Shown here one piece after another: positions 1 to 8,859 of a stretch of 62,220 nt of DNA. The DNA comes from Actinomycetota bacterium (lineage in GTDB: Bacteria > Actinomycetota > Acidimicrobiia > Acidimicrobiales > Ilumatobacteraceae), in NCBI GenBank assembly GCA_016213665.1, contig JACQZX010000093.1, positions 1 to 62,220 of the forward strand, given 5' to 3'. The translations under genes were made by a program, and so were the position numbers. The first letter of the stretch is position 1. The number at the start of each line of letters is the position of its first letter. The notes beneath the pieces are model-generated. The model saw only the letters and a list, made by a program, of their open reading frames with translations, was not told where the DNA came from and did no database searches.

Positions 1-764
1 ACGGCATTGTCGACCAGATTGCTGATTGCCGAAATCAGTTGTAAGCGATCCGCTTGCAATGCCTCAGAAGTCACTTCGCCGAAACACAGCTGTACACCCA
101 ATCCTTCGGCCCGCAATCGGTGGCGCTCGACCGCTTCGTCGAGTAACGAAGAGACAATGACCAGCTCGCGAGTTCCAGGACCGTCGAGCTCGATTCGCGA
201 AAGTTCGAGTAGGTCATCGATCGTGCTGGCGACCCGGTGGGCCTCCTCGGTCATCTTCGCCGCCAAGCGGCGATTCACTTCCGGATCGTCGCTGTCGGCG
301 AGCGCCTCCGCGAGCACTGCCAGTGCCCCGACAGGCGTCTTCAACTCGTGACTGATGTTGGAAACGAAGTCGGTGCGCACGGCATCGATGCGCACGCGAT
401 CGGTGAGGTCGTCGATGATCGCCAACCCTCCACCACCCGCGAGCGGAATACCGCGAACAAGCAGCACTTGCTGCGGCGGTCCGAACAGCGTCAGCCGCTG
501 CTCGGCCTGTTCGCCCGCACGGGCCGCCGTCAGTGCCCGCTCGACCGCTTCGTCGAGCAACAGGTCGGCATGGCCGGCGAGGGACGCGGCACGGTTGCGA
601 AACATCATCTCGCCGCGACCATCGACGAGCACTAAGCCAGTTGGCATCGCGTCGAGCCCGAGCGCCAGCTGCTCGACCTGGCCTTCGGCGGCTTCGCGCG
701 CGACAACTTCCCGTTCCAGCATGAGGCGAAGGCGATCGGTCTTGCCCTTGCCGACGAAACTCAC
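1..764 (-). CDS. SenX3/PhoR-like sensor histidine kinase (3' end outside window)
   Basis: Phosphate-responsive sensor kinase, inferred from position after phoU and similarity to SenX3. The GTG start at 764 overlaps the phoU stop as GTGA, so the two are translationally coupled. The first 254 residues are visible: a short charged start with no membrane helix, a PAS-like segment (about 30-120), then the dimerisation/phosphoacceptor helix with SNISHELKTPVGAL (His139). An N-box start, NLVDNA, lies at the window edge, and the rest of the ATPase domain is outside. Mycobacterial SenX3 has N-terminal membrane helices, which this protein lacks. A response regulator gene may follow beyond base 1, but this cannot be seen. 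Confidence 0.9.
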   Translation of the reverse strand, partial: MSFVGKGKTDRLRLMLEREVVAREAAEGQVEQLALGLDAMPTGLVLVDGRGEMMFRNRAASLAGHADLLLDEAVERALTAARAGEQAEQRLTLFGPPQQVLLVRGIPLAGGGGLAIIDDLTDRVRIDAVRTDFVSNISHELKTPVGALAVLAEALADSDDPEVNRRLAAKMTEEAHRVASTIDDLLELSRIELDGPGTRELVIVSSLLDEAVERHRLRAEGLGVQLCFGEVTSEALQADRLQLISAISNLVDNA

Positions 765-1483
765 GATTCTCCGGAGGACTCGGCCGCGAGGTCTATCACT
801 ACCGGTGACCTGGCTGGCTTCTTATGATCGGGAACCCACCCGGTGATCACGAAACGCACTCTCTCGGCGATGTTCACAGCGTGGTCACCGATGCGTTCGT
901 AGAAGCGCGCGACAACCGCCAACTGCACAGCTACCTGCAAATCGATGCGCCCAGCGGCGTGGCTCTCGAAGATCGCCTGGACGAACTGCTTCTGTAGTGC
1001 GTCGAGATACGCGTCCATATCGTCGAGCGCGGCTGCCATCGCGTCATCTTGCTCAACGAACGCTGCAATGGTCGCGCTATAGAGATGTTGCGCCTGTTCG
1101 CTCATGCGGTTGACGATTCCACGTAGTTTGGGATCGAGTTCATGGCCGTAGATACGCCGGGCGGCCTTGCAAATGTTGCAAATCAAATCGGCGCTGCGCT
1201 CGACCTCGGCGATCATCTTCATCAGCGCGACCACCTGACGTAGCTCGGTCGCAACTGGCGCCTGCAAGGCGAGAATGCGGATGCATTGCTCTTCCAGATC
1301 GACACAACGCTGATCAATCGCTGCGTCGCCTCGAATGATGTACTCGGCGCCTTCGAGATCACCATCGAGCAGCACGGCAGTCGCCCTCGGTAGCAATTCG
1401 ACCACTAATGCCGCGAGCCGCGCCAGTTCCGAGCGAGCCTGTTCGAGATCGTGATGGTAGGCCTTGCGTAGCTCCGTCATCAC
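761..1483 (-). CDS. phoU: phosphate transport system regulatory protein PhoU
   Basis: PhoU links the Pst transporter to the phosphate sensor kinase and holds the kinase in its inactive state when phosphate is plentiful. The 240-residue length is typical of the family. Two three-helix PhoU repeats are visible (about 15-105 and 120-215), with conserved acidic patches such as [12 protein letters not shown] and [16 protein letters not shown]. The first codons are GTG-ATG. The GTG overlaps the pstB stop by four bases and the ATG by one, so the exact start is either 1483 or 1480. It is the second-last visible gene of the pst operon and is coupled to the kinase downstream. Confidence 0.96.
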   Translation of the reverse strand: MMTELRKAYHHDLEQARSELARLAALVVELLPRATAVLLDGDLEGAEYIIRGDAAIDQRCVDLEEQCIRILALQAPVATELRQVVALMKMIAEVERSADLICNICKAARRIYGHELDPKLRGIVNRMSEQAQHLYSATIAAFVEQDDAMAAALDDMDAYLDALQKQFVQAIFESHAAGRIDLQVAVQLAVVARFYERIGDHAVNIAERVRFVITGWVPDHKKPARSPVVIDLAAESSGES

Positions 1484-2325
1484 CCAAATCTCCCCGAAAC
1501 GTAGGCCTCGGTTCGTTCATCGGCAGGCTTCGAGAACATCTGCGATGTGTCGGCGAATTCGACCAATACGCCCGTGCGACGATCGCTTTCCGCGTTGACT
1601 TCGGTGGTGAAGAACGCTGTGCGATCACTCACCCGTGCGGCTTGCTGCATGTTGTGGGTGACGATGATGATCGTGTACTCACTCTTGATCTCCTGCATCA
1701 GGTCTTCAATACGAGCGGTTGCGATGGGGTCGAGCGAAGAGCACGGCTCGTCCATCAGCAACACTTCCGGCTCAACCGCGATCGCGCGCGCGATGCACAG
1801 TCGCTGCTGTTGACCACCTGACAATCCGAGCCCACTGGTCTTCAGACGATCCTTCACCTCGTCCCAGAGTGCCGCCCCCTGAAGCGACCGCTCAACAGCA
1901 TCGTCAAGCTCGTGCTTGCGCTTCACGCCGGAAAGGCGCGGACCGTATGCAACGTTGTCGTAGATGCTCTTCGGAAACGGATTCGGCTTTTGGAACACCA
2001 TGCCTACACGACGCCGCACTTCGACGGCGCTCACCTCTGGGTCGTACAGGTCGACACCGCGGAACAAGACCTTACCCTCCACGCGAGCGCCTGGGATGAG
2101 ATCGTTCATGCGATTGAGACAGCGCAGCACGCTTGACTTTCCGCAGCCGGAAGGACCGATGAAGGCAGTGATCTCGTGATGGTGAATCGACAGGCTCACC
2201 TCCCGCACGGCGCGAAAGGTGCCGTAGTAGACCGCGAGATTGTTCGTCGTAAAGACCGACGCGTTCTCGGATTCGGGGGTGAGTTCGCTAATGACGTCCT
2301 CCATGGTATCCAACGTCCCGTTCAC
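1480..2325 (-). CDS. pstB: phosphate ABC transporter ATP-binding protein PstB
   Basis: Cytoplasmic ATPase that powers phosphate uptake through PstC-PstA. At 281 residues it is slightly long because of about 25 extra N-terminal residues. It has the Walker A motif GPSGCGKSS (about 57-65), the ABC signature LSGGQQQR, the Walker B motif VLLMDEP followed by CSSLDP, and the switch histidine in VTHNM. The start overlaps the pstA stop by four bases (ATGA), and its stop overlaps phoU. A downstream in-frame ATG (MEDVIS) is a possible alternative start. Confidence 0.97.
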   Translation of the reverse strand: MNGTLDTMEDVISELTPESENASVFTTNNLAVYYGTFRAVREVSLSIHHHEITAFIGPSGCGKSSVLRCLNRMNDLIPGARVEGKVLFRGVDLYDPEVSAVEVRRRVGMVFQKPNPFPKSIYDNVAYGPRLSGVKRKHELDDAVERSLQGAALWDEVKDRLKTSGLGLSGGQQQRLCIARAIAVEPEVLLMDEPCSSLDPIATARIEDLMQEIKSEYTIIIVTHNMQQAARVSDRTAFFTTEVNAESDRRTGVLVEFADTSQMFSKPADERTEAYVSGRFG

Positions 2326-3287
2326 GATTGCCGCCGCTTCTCGAAGCGGTTGCGCAGCAAGATCGCTGCGCCGTTCAGCAGCAGCACCATCGCCAGCAAC
2401 ACAACGATGGCGGCAGCATTGAGATCTTCGAAGGTGAGACCGGTGATCTTGCCTGGCTTGTTGACTTCATTGGCCCATCCGTAAATCACGATCGGCATGG
2501 CCGTGAACTTGCCCTGCAATCTGTCGACCAGTCCCTGGCCGGGAAGGCTCGCCAGGCGACCGGTGATGGCACCGATAAGCAGCAACGGCGCCGCCTCGCC
2601 GAGCGCACGAGCCACCGCCAGCATCGTGCCGGTGAGGATGCCCGGCGCCGCGTAAGGCAGAACATGGTCGCGAGTGACTTCCCACTGAGTCGCGCCAACC
2701 CCGAAGCCGGCCTCGCGCAAACCGGAAGGAACGGCACGCACCGATTCGGCGGTCGTGATGATGATGATTGGCAGCACCAATATGGCCAGCGTGATGCCGG
2801 CGGCGATCACGCTGCGGCCTCCTGTCAGCCAACTCAGACCCTTGACGAACACGACCAGTCCGAGAATGCCGTAGACCACGCTGGGAACTCCGGCGAGATT
2901 GCGGATATTGAGCTCGATAAGGCGCGTCAGTCGGTTCGATTTGGCGTACTCCTCCAGATACACGCCGGCAAAGATCCCCGTCGGGAACGCCAACACCACC
3001 ACGAAGCCGGCGATCATCAGCGATCCCCAGATCCCCTGGCTGACCCCGGCTTTGTCGGGACTGGATGCGAGTTCGCTTGTGAGAAAGCCGGTGCTGCGCT
3101 TGTCGAACACCGGTATCGCACTGGCGACAACGTCCCACATCAAAACCGTCAAGACGAACAGAGATGCGAGTAGGCAGAACAACAAAGCGCCGGCAAAGAT
3201 GTACCCGCGCACATCGCGCTTGGTGCCAGTGAGCGCGGCACGCACTGTGGCGGTGCTCGAGTCTGTGATAGCGACCGTTAGCGACAT
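2322..3287 (-). CDS. pstA: phosphate ABC transporter permease PstA
   Basis: One of the two inner-membrane permease subunits of the Pst high-affinity phosphate transporter. The 321 residues contain about six hydrophobic segments and the binding-protein-dependent transport signature around [20 protein letters not shown], the loop that contacts PstB. The cytoplasmic N-terminus (about 35 residues) precedes the first helix ([18 protein letters not shown]). It starts eight bases after the pstC stop and overlaps pstB by four bases. Confidence 0.95.
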   Translation of the reverse strand: MSLTVAITDSSTATVRAALTGTKRDVRGYIFAGALLFCLLASLFVLTVLMWDVVASAIPVFDKRSTGFLTSELASSPDKAGVSQGIWGSLMIAGFVVVLAFPTGIFAGVYLEEYAKSNRLTRLIELNIRNLAGVPSVVYGILGLVVFVKGLSWLTGGRSVIAAGITLAILVLPIIIITTAESVRAVPSGLREAGFGVGATQWEVTRDHVLPYAAPGILTGTMLAVARALGEAAPLLLIGAITGRLASLPGQGLVDRLQGKFTAMPIVIYGWANEVNKPGKITGLTFEDLNAAAIVVLLAMVLLLNGAAILLRNRFEKRRQS

Positions 3288-3295
3288 TCTCAGTC

Positions 3296-4252
3296 CTAGT
3301 AGGCATTCCGGATTTTGCGGACGACACGACCGGCGACCACGTTCAGCGCCAGCGTCATCAAGAAGAGCAGCGCACCGACGAAGAACAGGCTTTGAAAGGC
3401 GAGCGTGCTTCCAACGACCTGATCACTTCCGACGGCCAGTTGCGCCATCGCCGATGTCATCGTCAGGCCAGGATCGCGCGGGTCGATTGTGCGCGGCGAC
3501 TGGCCTAGTCGCCCCGCGGCCAAGGCGGCGATCATCGTCTCGCCGACGGCGCGCGATACCGAAATCAGGAGCGCAGCGGCGATGCCGGAGATCGCTGCCG
3601 GGAGCACGACCTTGATGACAGTTGTGCTCCTGCGGGCACCTAAGCCGGTGCTTGCCTCTCGAAGCGATGACGGTACGGAACGAAGTGCGTCCTCCGAGAT
3701 CGACGCCATCAGCGGCGTGACGAGAATGCCGACCGCGACTCCCGTGACCAGCAGGCTGGTGTTCTGAGTGGTGTCGAAAAGCGGCTCGATCAGGTCGGGG
3801 CCGAGTACGCGCAAAGCAAAGAATCCGAAAACAATGCTGGGTATTCCGGCAAGCACTTCCAGAATCGGCTTCAGAACCCTGCGGACCCGCGCCGACGCAT
3901 ACTCACTCAGGAATACAGCCGCGCCGAGCCCGAGTGGTGCGGCGACCACAATCGCGACCATCGAGACAATCAACGTGCCGTACACGATCGTTGGAATGTC
4001 GAAGCGACCGTTGCGCGGATACCACCCCGGCACCTTGCCATCATCGATGAGAGCACCGATGCCAGCCTCATCGATCAGTCCAGACAGAAAGGTCCACGCT
4101 TCGGTGAACAACGTCCACACGATCAGCACGCTGATCACTATCGAGATGGCGGCGGCAACGAACAGCAGGCCGCGCATGAAGCGCTCCTTGCGCATCCGGC
4201 GAGAGTTGCCGCGCAGATCGCCGACGACCAGAGTGGCTGGCATGGAATTCAT
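3296..4252 (-). CDS. pstC: phosphate ABC transporter permease PstC
   Basis: Partner permease of PstA in the phosphate transporter. From the ATG at 4252 the protein is 318 residues with about six membrane helices. The ABC-contact loop reads EDALRSVPSSLREASTGLGA, closely matching that of PstA. The open frame continues upstream into pstS, but that stretch has no homology-like character. The likely start is ATG 4252 (MNSMPATL), ATG 4243, or a TTG at 4276 that has an AGGGGA sequence just upstream. A strong stem-loop separates it from pstS. Confidence 0.94.
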   Translation of the reverse strand: MNSMPATLVVGDLRGNSRRMRKERFMRGLLFVAAAISIVISVLIVWTLFTEAWTFLSGLIDEAGIGALIDDGKVPGWYPRNGRFDIPTIVYGTLIVSMVAIVVAAPLGLGAAVFLSEYASARVRRVLKPILEVLAGIPSIVFGFFALRVLGPDLIEPLFDTTQNTSLLVTGVAVGILVTPLMASISEDALRSVPSSLREASTGLGARRSTTVIKVVLPAAISGIAAALLISVSRAVGETMIAALAAGRLGQSPRTIDPRDPGLTMTSAMAQLAVGSDQVVGSTLAFQSLFFVGALLFLMTLALNVVAGRVVRKIRNAY

Positions 4253-4287
4253 CGTGTCGTGAGTGATTACGGTCAAGATTCCCCTGC

Positions 4288-4317
4288 GATGGGACCGGGC
4301 ACGAACCCGGCCCCATC
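4288..4317 (-). promoter_or_regulatory. stem-loop between pstS and pstC
   Basis: Two 12-base arms around a 6-base loop. On the minus-strand RNA all 12 positions pair (one G-U); on the plus strand that position is an A-C mismatch, which argues for function in the pst transcript. No U-tract follows, so it looks like an mRNA-stabilising or attenuating hairpin rather than a full terminator. Such hairpins often allow more PstS than permease to be made. Confidence 0.7.
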
Positions 4318-4334
4318 TTAGGTGGGGGATTTGC

Positions 4335-5408
4335 TCAGGCCGTTGCGTCGGCCCAAGTGGTGCGGCTGGCCTCGATGCGCTCAGTCGGAATGTCCACGTA
4401 GCCGGCTTCGGACACCGCGGCAACGCCCGCATCGCTGAGGTACAGGTCGACATAAGCGCCAACGGCCGGATTGTCGGCGACAGCTGACACGCTGACGTAG
4501 ATGTACAGCGAGCGAGCCAGCGGGTAGCTGCCGTCAGCGATCGTCTCGACGGTGGGTGCGACGCAACCATCACCCTTGTCAATCTCGATCGCCTTCATCC
4601 GATCCTGCTCCGCCGCGTAGAAGGCGAAACCCACCCAGCCGAGGCTGCTGTCGCTTGCCTCGATGCCCTCGACGATGACGTTGTCGTTCGGGCTCTGCGT
4701 GTAGTCGTTACGAGCCGCCTTCGGGTCAGTGCCACGATCCGTGGCGATCTTCTTGAACGCGATCTCGATGAACGAATCGAAGGTACCGCTTTCCGGGCCG
4801 GGGCCGGTGATCACCAGGTCGGCATCGGGAAACGTCGCTGAGGTCGAACCGAGCTCAGTGGCCAACGCCTGTGCGTCGGTCCAGTTGCCGAAGCCTTCCG
4901 CTTCCGGACCGATCAACGCGTACAGCGCTGCGAAGTCCAAGCAGGTGACTGCCTCATTGGCCGGGCTGGTGGCAACGGTGAGTCCGTCGATCGCAACCTC
5001 GAGCTCGACGAACTCGATGCCGGCGTCGGCGCACAACGCCGCTTCTTCATCCTTGATCTTGCGCGATGCGTCGGAGATATCGGCTTCGCCGGCGCAGAAC
5101 TTCGCAAAGCCGTCACCCGTGCCTGGGCCCTCGACGGTCACGGCAAGTTCGCCGTTCGTGAGTTCGTCGGCAAGTTCGCCGACAAGCACCGAGATCGGCT
5201 CGACGGTGGAAGAGCCGGTGACGAACACTTCGCCGCCCGCAATTGCCGGGGCACCGGTGGTCGTCGCAGCGTCGTCCGCCGGAGCTGTTGTGGCGGCCGC
5301 TGGCGTCGTGGTTGCGTCAACGGCACCCTCATCTTCACCGCAAGCCGCGGCGAACATTGATAGGCCGACAATCGAGGCGAGGACGAGTCGCCCTTTGGAT
5401 TTGTTCAC
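4335..5408 (-). CDS. pstS: phosphate-binding lipoprotein PstS
   Basis: Extracytoplasmic phosphate receptor that feeds the Pst permease. The GTG at 5408 has an AGGAG ribosome site eight bases upstream and gives 357 residues. The signal peptide ends in the lipobox FAAAC (Cys at about 23), followed by a Thr/Ala-rich tether. The binding domain begins with FVTGSSTVEPIS, and GTGDGFAKFCAGEADISDAS carries the phosphate-binding Ser/Asp pattern of the family. It is the first gene of the pst operon behind a PHO-box-like repeat. The reading frame is open further upstream, but the lipoprotein signal and ribosome site fix this start. Confidence 0.96.
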   Translation of the reverse strand: MNKSKGRLVLASIVGLSMFAAACGEDEGAVDATTTPAAATTAPADDAATTTGAPAIAGGEVFVTGSSTVEPISVLVGELADELTNGELAVTVEGPGTGDGFAKFCAGEADISDASRKIKDEEAALCADAGIEFVELEVAIDGLTVATSPANEAVTCLDFAALYALIGPEAEGFGNWTDAQALATELGSTSATFPDADLVITGPGPESGTFDSFIEIAFKKIATDRGTDPKAARNDYTQSPNDNVIVEGIEASDSSLGWVGFAFYAAEQDRMKAIEIDKGDGCVAPTVETIADGSYPLARSLYIYVSVSAVADNPAVGAYVDLYLSDAGVAAVSEAGYVDIPTERIEASRTTWADATA

Positions 5409-5481
5409 GTTGTGCTCTCCTATGAGTTGGGGGTTTGAACCGAGGAGAAACGTAGGAGAGCCAAGTGACGGGACCACCACC

Positions 5482-5514
5482 GTCGAATGAACGGAAGGTA
5501 AACAGCTACTGAAG
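5482..5514 (-). promoter_or_regulatory. PHO-box-like triple direct repeat upstream of pstS
   Basis: On the minus strand three consecutive 11-base units read CTTCAGTAGCT, GTTTACCTTCC and GTTCATTCGAC, all fitting the actinobacterial PHO-box pattern of 11-base repeats beginning G-T-T-C-A. A -10-like TACGTT lies downstream at 5449-5454, giving an estimated 5' leader of about 34 bases that contains the pstS ribosome site. It is inferred to be the PhoP/RegX3 target that drives pst expression under phosphate limitation. Confidence 0.7.
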
Positions 5515-5522
5515 CGTTGCCG

Positions 5523-7583
5523 TCACGACTTCTGGCGGCCGACAACCCAGCGATGCAGCCGTTCCTGGGCATCGCCCGCATCGAAGGCGGCAACGCCACG
5601 CCTGTGCCAGACGCCGTCGGCATCGAGTTCATGACGCACAACGTCGTCGGCCAAGTCGATCGCGAGCACCTGGTCGAGCCACGCCTGGTGCGCGGTATGA
5701 GTGACCGGCACTGCCACCTCCACGCGGCCACCAAGATTGCGACCCATCCAATCGGCGCTACCGATGAGGTACAGCGGCGTGTCACTCTCGCCACCATGTT
5801 GGAACCGGATGACACGAGAGTGTTCGAGATAGCGACCGAGGATGCTGCGCACATGAATGGTCTCGCTCATCCCTGCCACCTGGGGCCGCAGGCAGCAGAT
5901 GCCGCGAACGATCAGATCGACCCGCACACCCGCTTGGCTGGCTTTGTAGAGCGCTTCGATCATTCCGGGGTCGGCGAGCGAGTTCAGCTTCGCCATGATG
6001 CGACCGTCGCTGCCGAACGTGCACTCGTGCTCGATTAGATCAATGAGTTGATTACGCATGTCGCGCGGCGCGACCAGCAGCGAACGGAATTGCACGTCGC
6101 GGCTGTAGCCGGTGAGATGGTTGAAGAGCTCGGTGATGTCGGCGCCGACATCCGGGTCGCAGGTCAGGAACCCGACGTCTTCGTACAGGCGGGCGGTCTT
6201 CGAGTTGTAATTGCCGGTTCCGATGTGGCAGTAGCGGCGCAGCCCGTCGTCATCCTGGCGAACGATCAGCGTCGTCTTCGCGTGGGTCTTGAGACCGACC
6301 AGTCCGTAAACGACGTGAACGCCGGCACGTTCCAACGTCTTGGCCCACCCGACGTTGGTGGCCTCGTCGAAGCGCGCCTTCAATTCCACGAGCACAGCCA
6401 CCTGCACACCTCGCTCGGCGGCGCGGACCAACGAGCGGGCGATTGGGCTGTCGCCGCCGGCGCGGTACAGCGTCATCTTGATGCTTTGCACGCGCGGATC
6501 GTCGGCGGCTTGCGCGATGAAATTCTCGACACTGCTCGCGAAACTCTCATACGGATGATGCACCAGCATTGCTCGCTCGCGGATCATCGAGAAGATGCTT
6601 CGCTCCTGCGTTTCTGCGCGTTGAATGCGAACCGCGGTGACGGGAGGCCAAGGAGTGTCTTTGAGCTTTGGCCGGTTGAGAGCGTGAAGTTGGAAGAGGC
6701 ACGTCAGGTCGAGTGGGTGCCGATGGGTCGTGACGTCGGCGATGTCGAGATCGAGTTCGTGCACGAGCAGTTCCAGCATCTCGTCGGTGATGCCGTGTTG
6801 CACCTCCAAGCGCACCGCTCGGCCAAAGCGGCGGCGACGAAGCTCCATTTCGACGGCGGCAAGCAGGTCGTCGGCCTCTTCATCCTCCAGCGTCAGGTCG
6901 GCGTTGCGGGTGACGCGAAAGACGGCCGAGTTCTCGACCACCATTCCCACGAACAGCCTGTGCATCTGGGCGGCGATGATCTGTTCCACCGGCACAAATC
7001 GCTTGCCATCGGGTAGCGGAATCAGCCTGGCGAACACATTGGGCACCTTGACCCGTGCGAAGCGGCGCTCACCGGTGTCGGGGTCGCTCACCATCGCAGC
7101 CAAGCTCAAAGCGAGGCTCGACAGATATGGGAACGGGTGCGCCGGATCAACAGCAAGCGGTGTGAGCACCGGGAAGATCCGTTTCTCGAACACCGAGATC
7201 AGGTGCGCCTGGTCGTCGGCGGCGAGCGATTGCCAGTCGACCAGGAACAGACCCTCGTCAGCCAGCTGTGCCAGCAGGTGATCGAGAACGAGCTCTTGCG
7301 CGAGCACGAACTCGTCGGCAGCGACAGCAATCTCGGCCAACTGCGCCTGCGGGGACAACCCATCTGGACCCGCCTGCGTTACACCCGCGGCAACCTGATC
7401 CTTCAAAGCCGCAACACGAACCTGAAAGAATTCGTCGAGGTTTGATGAACAGATCGCACAGAACTTCAACCGCTCGAGCAACGGAATTCCGACCTCGTCG
7501 GCGAGGGCAAGGACCCGCCGGTTGAAGTCGAGCCAGCTGAGTTCGCGGTTGAGCTGTGCTTCGCCGTTGAGCGGCGCGGCCAC
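5523..7583 (-). CDS. ppk1: polyphosphate kinase 1
   Basis: Reversibly makes polyphosphate from the ATP gamma-phosphate, at the cytoplasmic face of the membrane. The domains run in family order: N-terminal helical domain (LNRELSWLDFNRRVLALADE), a head domain, then two phospholipase-D-like catalytic domains. The autophosphorylated histidine sits in GLKTHAKTTLI, and the second active-site segment is RYCHIGTGNYNSKTARLYED. Starting at GTG 7583, two bases after the upstream stop, it is 686 residues. The frame is open to 7619 (698 residues, overlapping the upstream gene). Its position directly before the PHO-box and pstS ties polyphosphate storage to phosphate uptake. Confidence 0.96.
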   Translation of the reverse strand: MAAPLNGEAQLNRELSWLDFNRRVLALADEVGIPLLERLKFCAICSSNLDEFFQVRVAALKDQVAAGVTQAGPDGLSPQAQLAEIAVAADEFVLAQELVLDHLLAQLADEGLFLVDWQSLAADDQAHLISVFEKRIFPVLTPLAVDPAHPFPYLSSLALSLAAMVSDPDTGERRFARVKVPNVFARLIPLPDGKRFVPVEQIIAAQMHRLFVGMVVENSAVFRVTRNADLTLEDEEADDLLAAVEMELRRRRFGRAVRLEVQHGITDEMLELLVHELDLDIADVTTHRHPLDLTCLFQLHALNRPKLKDTPWPPVTAVRIQRAETQERSIFSMIRERAMLVHHPYESFASSVENFIAQAADDPRVQSIKMTLYRAGGDSPIARSLVRAAERGVQVAVLVELKARFDEATNVGWAKTLERAGVHVVYGLVGLKTHAKTTLIVRQDDDGLRRYCHIGTGNYNSKTARLYEDVGFLTCDPDVGADITELFNHLTGYSRDVQFRSLLVAPRDMRNQLIDLIEHECTFGSDGRIMAKLNSLADPGMIEALYKASQAGVRVDLIVRGICCLRPQVAGMSETIHVRSILGRYLEHSRVIRFQHGGESDTPLYLIGSADWMGRNLGGRVEVAVPVTHTAHQAWLDQVLAIDLADDVVRHELDADGVWHRRGVAAFDAGDAQERLHRWVVGRQKS

Positions 7584-7585
7584 TC

Positions 7586-7849
7586 TCAGACTTGGGGCTC
7601 GGGAACGCCGAGCACCCATTCGATCGTGATGCGCTCGCGCTCAGCGTCGCGCACGATCCGCTCGCGGTTGCGTCGGAACTGAGGATCGTCGCGGGGTAGC
7701 AGCACCAAGCGGGCCAAGGCACGGGTACGGAACTCGTCGACGAGCGCCCGGTCGCCATAGTCGCCGTAGATCTCCCAGTGAGGCGAGACAGGACCGAGAT
7801 ACACGATTCGCGCGTGGGCCCTCGGTGACTCGTTGACGATGTCGGTCAT
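7586..7849 (-). CDS. small conserved-looking hypothetical protein before ppk1
   Basis: An 87-residue soluble protein rich in Arg and Glu, with no signal peptide or membrane helix. I do not recognise the family. It begins MTDIVNESPRAHARIVYLGP and carries an aromatic segment, SPHWEIYGDYGDRALVDEF, before a highly charged helix. The start has a good ribosome site (AGGAG, seven bases upstream). It lies two bases before the probable ppk1 start and is surely co-transcribed, so a link to polyphosphate metabolism is possible but unproven. Confidence 0.75.
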   Translation of the reverse strand: MTDIVNESPRAHARIVYLGPVSPHWEIYGDYGDRALVDEFRTRALARLVLLPRDDPQFRRNRERIVRDAERERITIEWVLGVPEPQV

Positions 7850-7907
7850 GGTGGCTCCTGCCCTGTCTGTGACCCGCCAACGAAGGCGGGACGGCCCGGA
7901 AAGTGTA

Positions 7908-7937
7908 CCGGCCCGGCCCTTGTTGGGGCCGGGCCGG
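7908..7937 (-). terminator. GC-only hairpin, probable terminator of the cupredoxin/ferritin-like operon
   Basis: Perfect 12-bp all-GC arms (CCGGCCCGGCCC and its complement) enclose a 6-base loop. It sits 38 bases beyond the stop of the minus-strand gene ending at 7976. The following minus-strand sequence (TACACTTTCC) has only a weak T-run, so the terminator assignment rests mainly on the stem and position. Confidence 0.7.
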
Positions 7938-7975
7938 CAGGGGCGTCGAACGGGTGAGCGTAAGGCAAGCCTTGA

Positions 7976-8815
7976 TCAGGCCGTGATCAGGGCTCCGTCG
8001 ATGCCGGCCAAGGGATTGTCGCCGGGGAAGAACCCGCGTCCGTCGGGGAAGACGTCGAGCGGCGACTGGGCGAGCGCCGCCATCCGCAGAACGGCAGCGT
8101 GCCGGGCCTCGACACCACCGATGGTCATGATCGTCGACCGCAGCGCGGGCGTCGACAACGCCCCTCCGGCATAGACGTACGTCTGCGCCGCCGCCTCCTC
8201 AAGCGTCAACGCGATCGTCACGGCGTCGGCTTCGGTCGTGGCCGCATCGAGCGCAGGCTTGACGAGCGCATCGAATACCGCCTGGTTCATCTCGGTGACC
8301 GCGGTGCTACCGGCGCCGGTAATCACCCCGTTGAGGGCATCGAGGTGCAGTTGGTGATGGCCGGCGAACATGGTGGCCGCCTGCAAGATCGCCGGGGTGG
8401 TGATGAGCCCGGCGGCAATCCCATAGGCATCGACGGCGAGTTTCTCCAGCGACGCGGCCGTCTTGGCGAGTACGAGGTCCATGTTCACGGGAACAGTCGT
8501 TGGGGTGTCGCTGGGGGTAACCGTGTCGCCCGGCGCCGCGGTGGTGGTCGCCGACTTGTCGTCGTCGCCACACGCGGCCAGCAGGGCAGCGCCGAGGATC
8601 GACGCCCCGCCCATTCTGAACAGGTCGCGTCGAGTTGGCGACGGCACTCCCAGTGCGACGGCACGTTGTTCGGTGCTGATCGACTCGTCGCCGAACAAGC
8701 GTCCGAGTGCCGAACGCCACTGCGGCATCGCACTCGTGTTCATTCGGTCGACTGACCGCAGTTGCCGACGGATCTCGTCGCTACTGAAGTCGGTGTTTCG
8801 GTGATCGTTGGTCAT
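7976..8815 (-). CDS. Tat-exported ferritin-like lipoprotein
   Basis: A 279-residue protein with a cytoplasmic leader of about 60 residues, then a twin-arginine lipoprotein signal: TRRDLFRMGGASILGAALL ending in the lipobox LAAC. A Thr-rich tether leads to a four-helix ferritin-like domain (about 115-250). Metal-ligand candidates are the Glu in LEKLAVDAY, a His cluster GHHQLH where a classical ExxH would sit, the Glu in LEEAAAQTY, and GVEARH in the last helix. The C-terminus (NPLAGIDGALITA) resembles that of the next gene upstream. Export by Tat suggests folding or metal loading before export. The reaction is unknown; the family is Ferritin_2/Rds1-like. Ribosome site AAAGGA. Confidence 0.85.
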   Translation of the reverse strand: MTNDHRNTDFSSDEIRRQLRSVDRMNTSAMPQWRSALGRLFGDESISTEQRAVALGVPSPTRRDLFRMGGASILGAALLAACGDDDKSATTTAAPGDTVTPSDTPTTVPVNMDLVLAKTAASLEKLAVDAYGIAAGLITTPAILQAATMFAGHHQLHLDALNGVITGAGSTAVTEMNQAVFDALVKPALDAATTEADAVTIALTLEEAAAQTYVYAGGALSTPALRSTIMTIGGVEARHAAVLRMAALAQSPLDVFPDGRGFFPGDNPLAGIDGALITA

Positions 8816-8859
8816 CGGATTGTCCTTTCGAGTAGTTCTTGCGAGTGAGGTGAGGTTGG

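Noticed and set aside
7-846. Several plus-strand open frames at the left edge
   Set aside because: They are shadows of the minus-strand sensor kinase, whose H-box and PAS-like region translate cleanly on the other strand.
4288-4317. Intrinsic terminator after pstS
   Set aside because: No U-tract follows the stem and the operon clearly continues, so it is described as a regulatory stem-loop.
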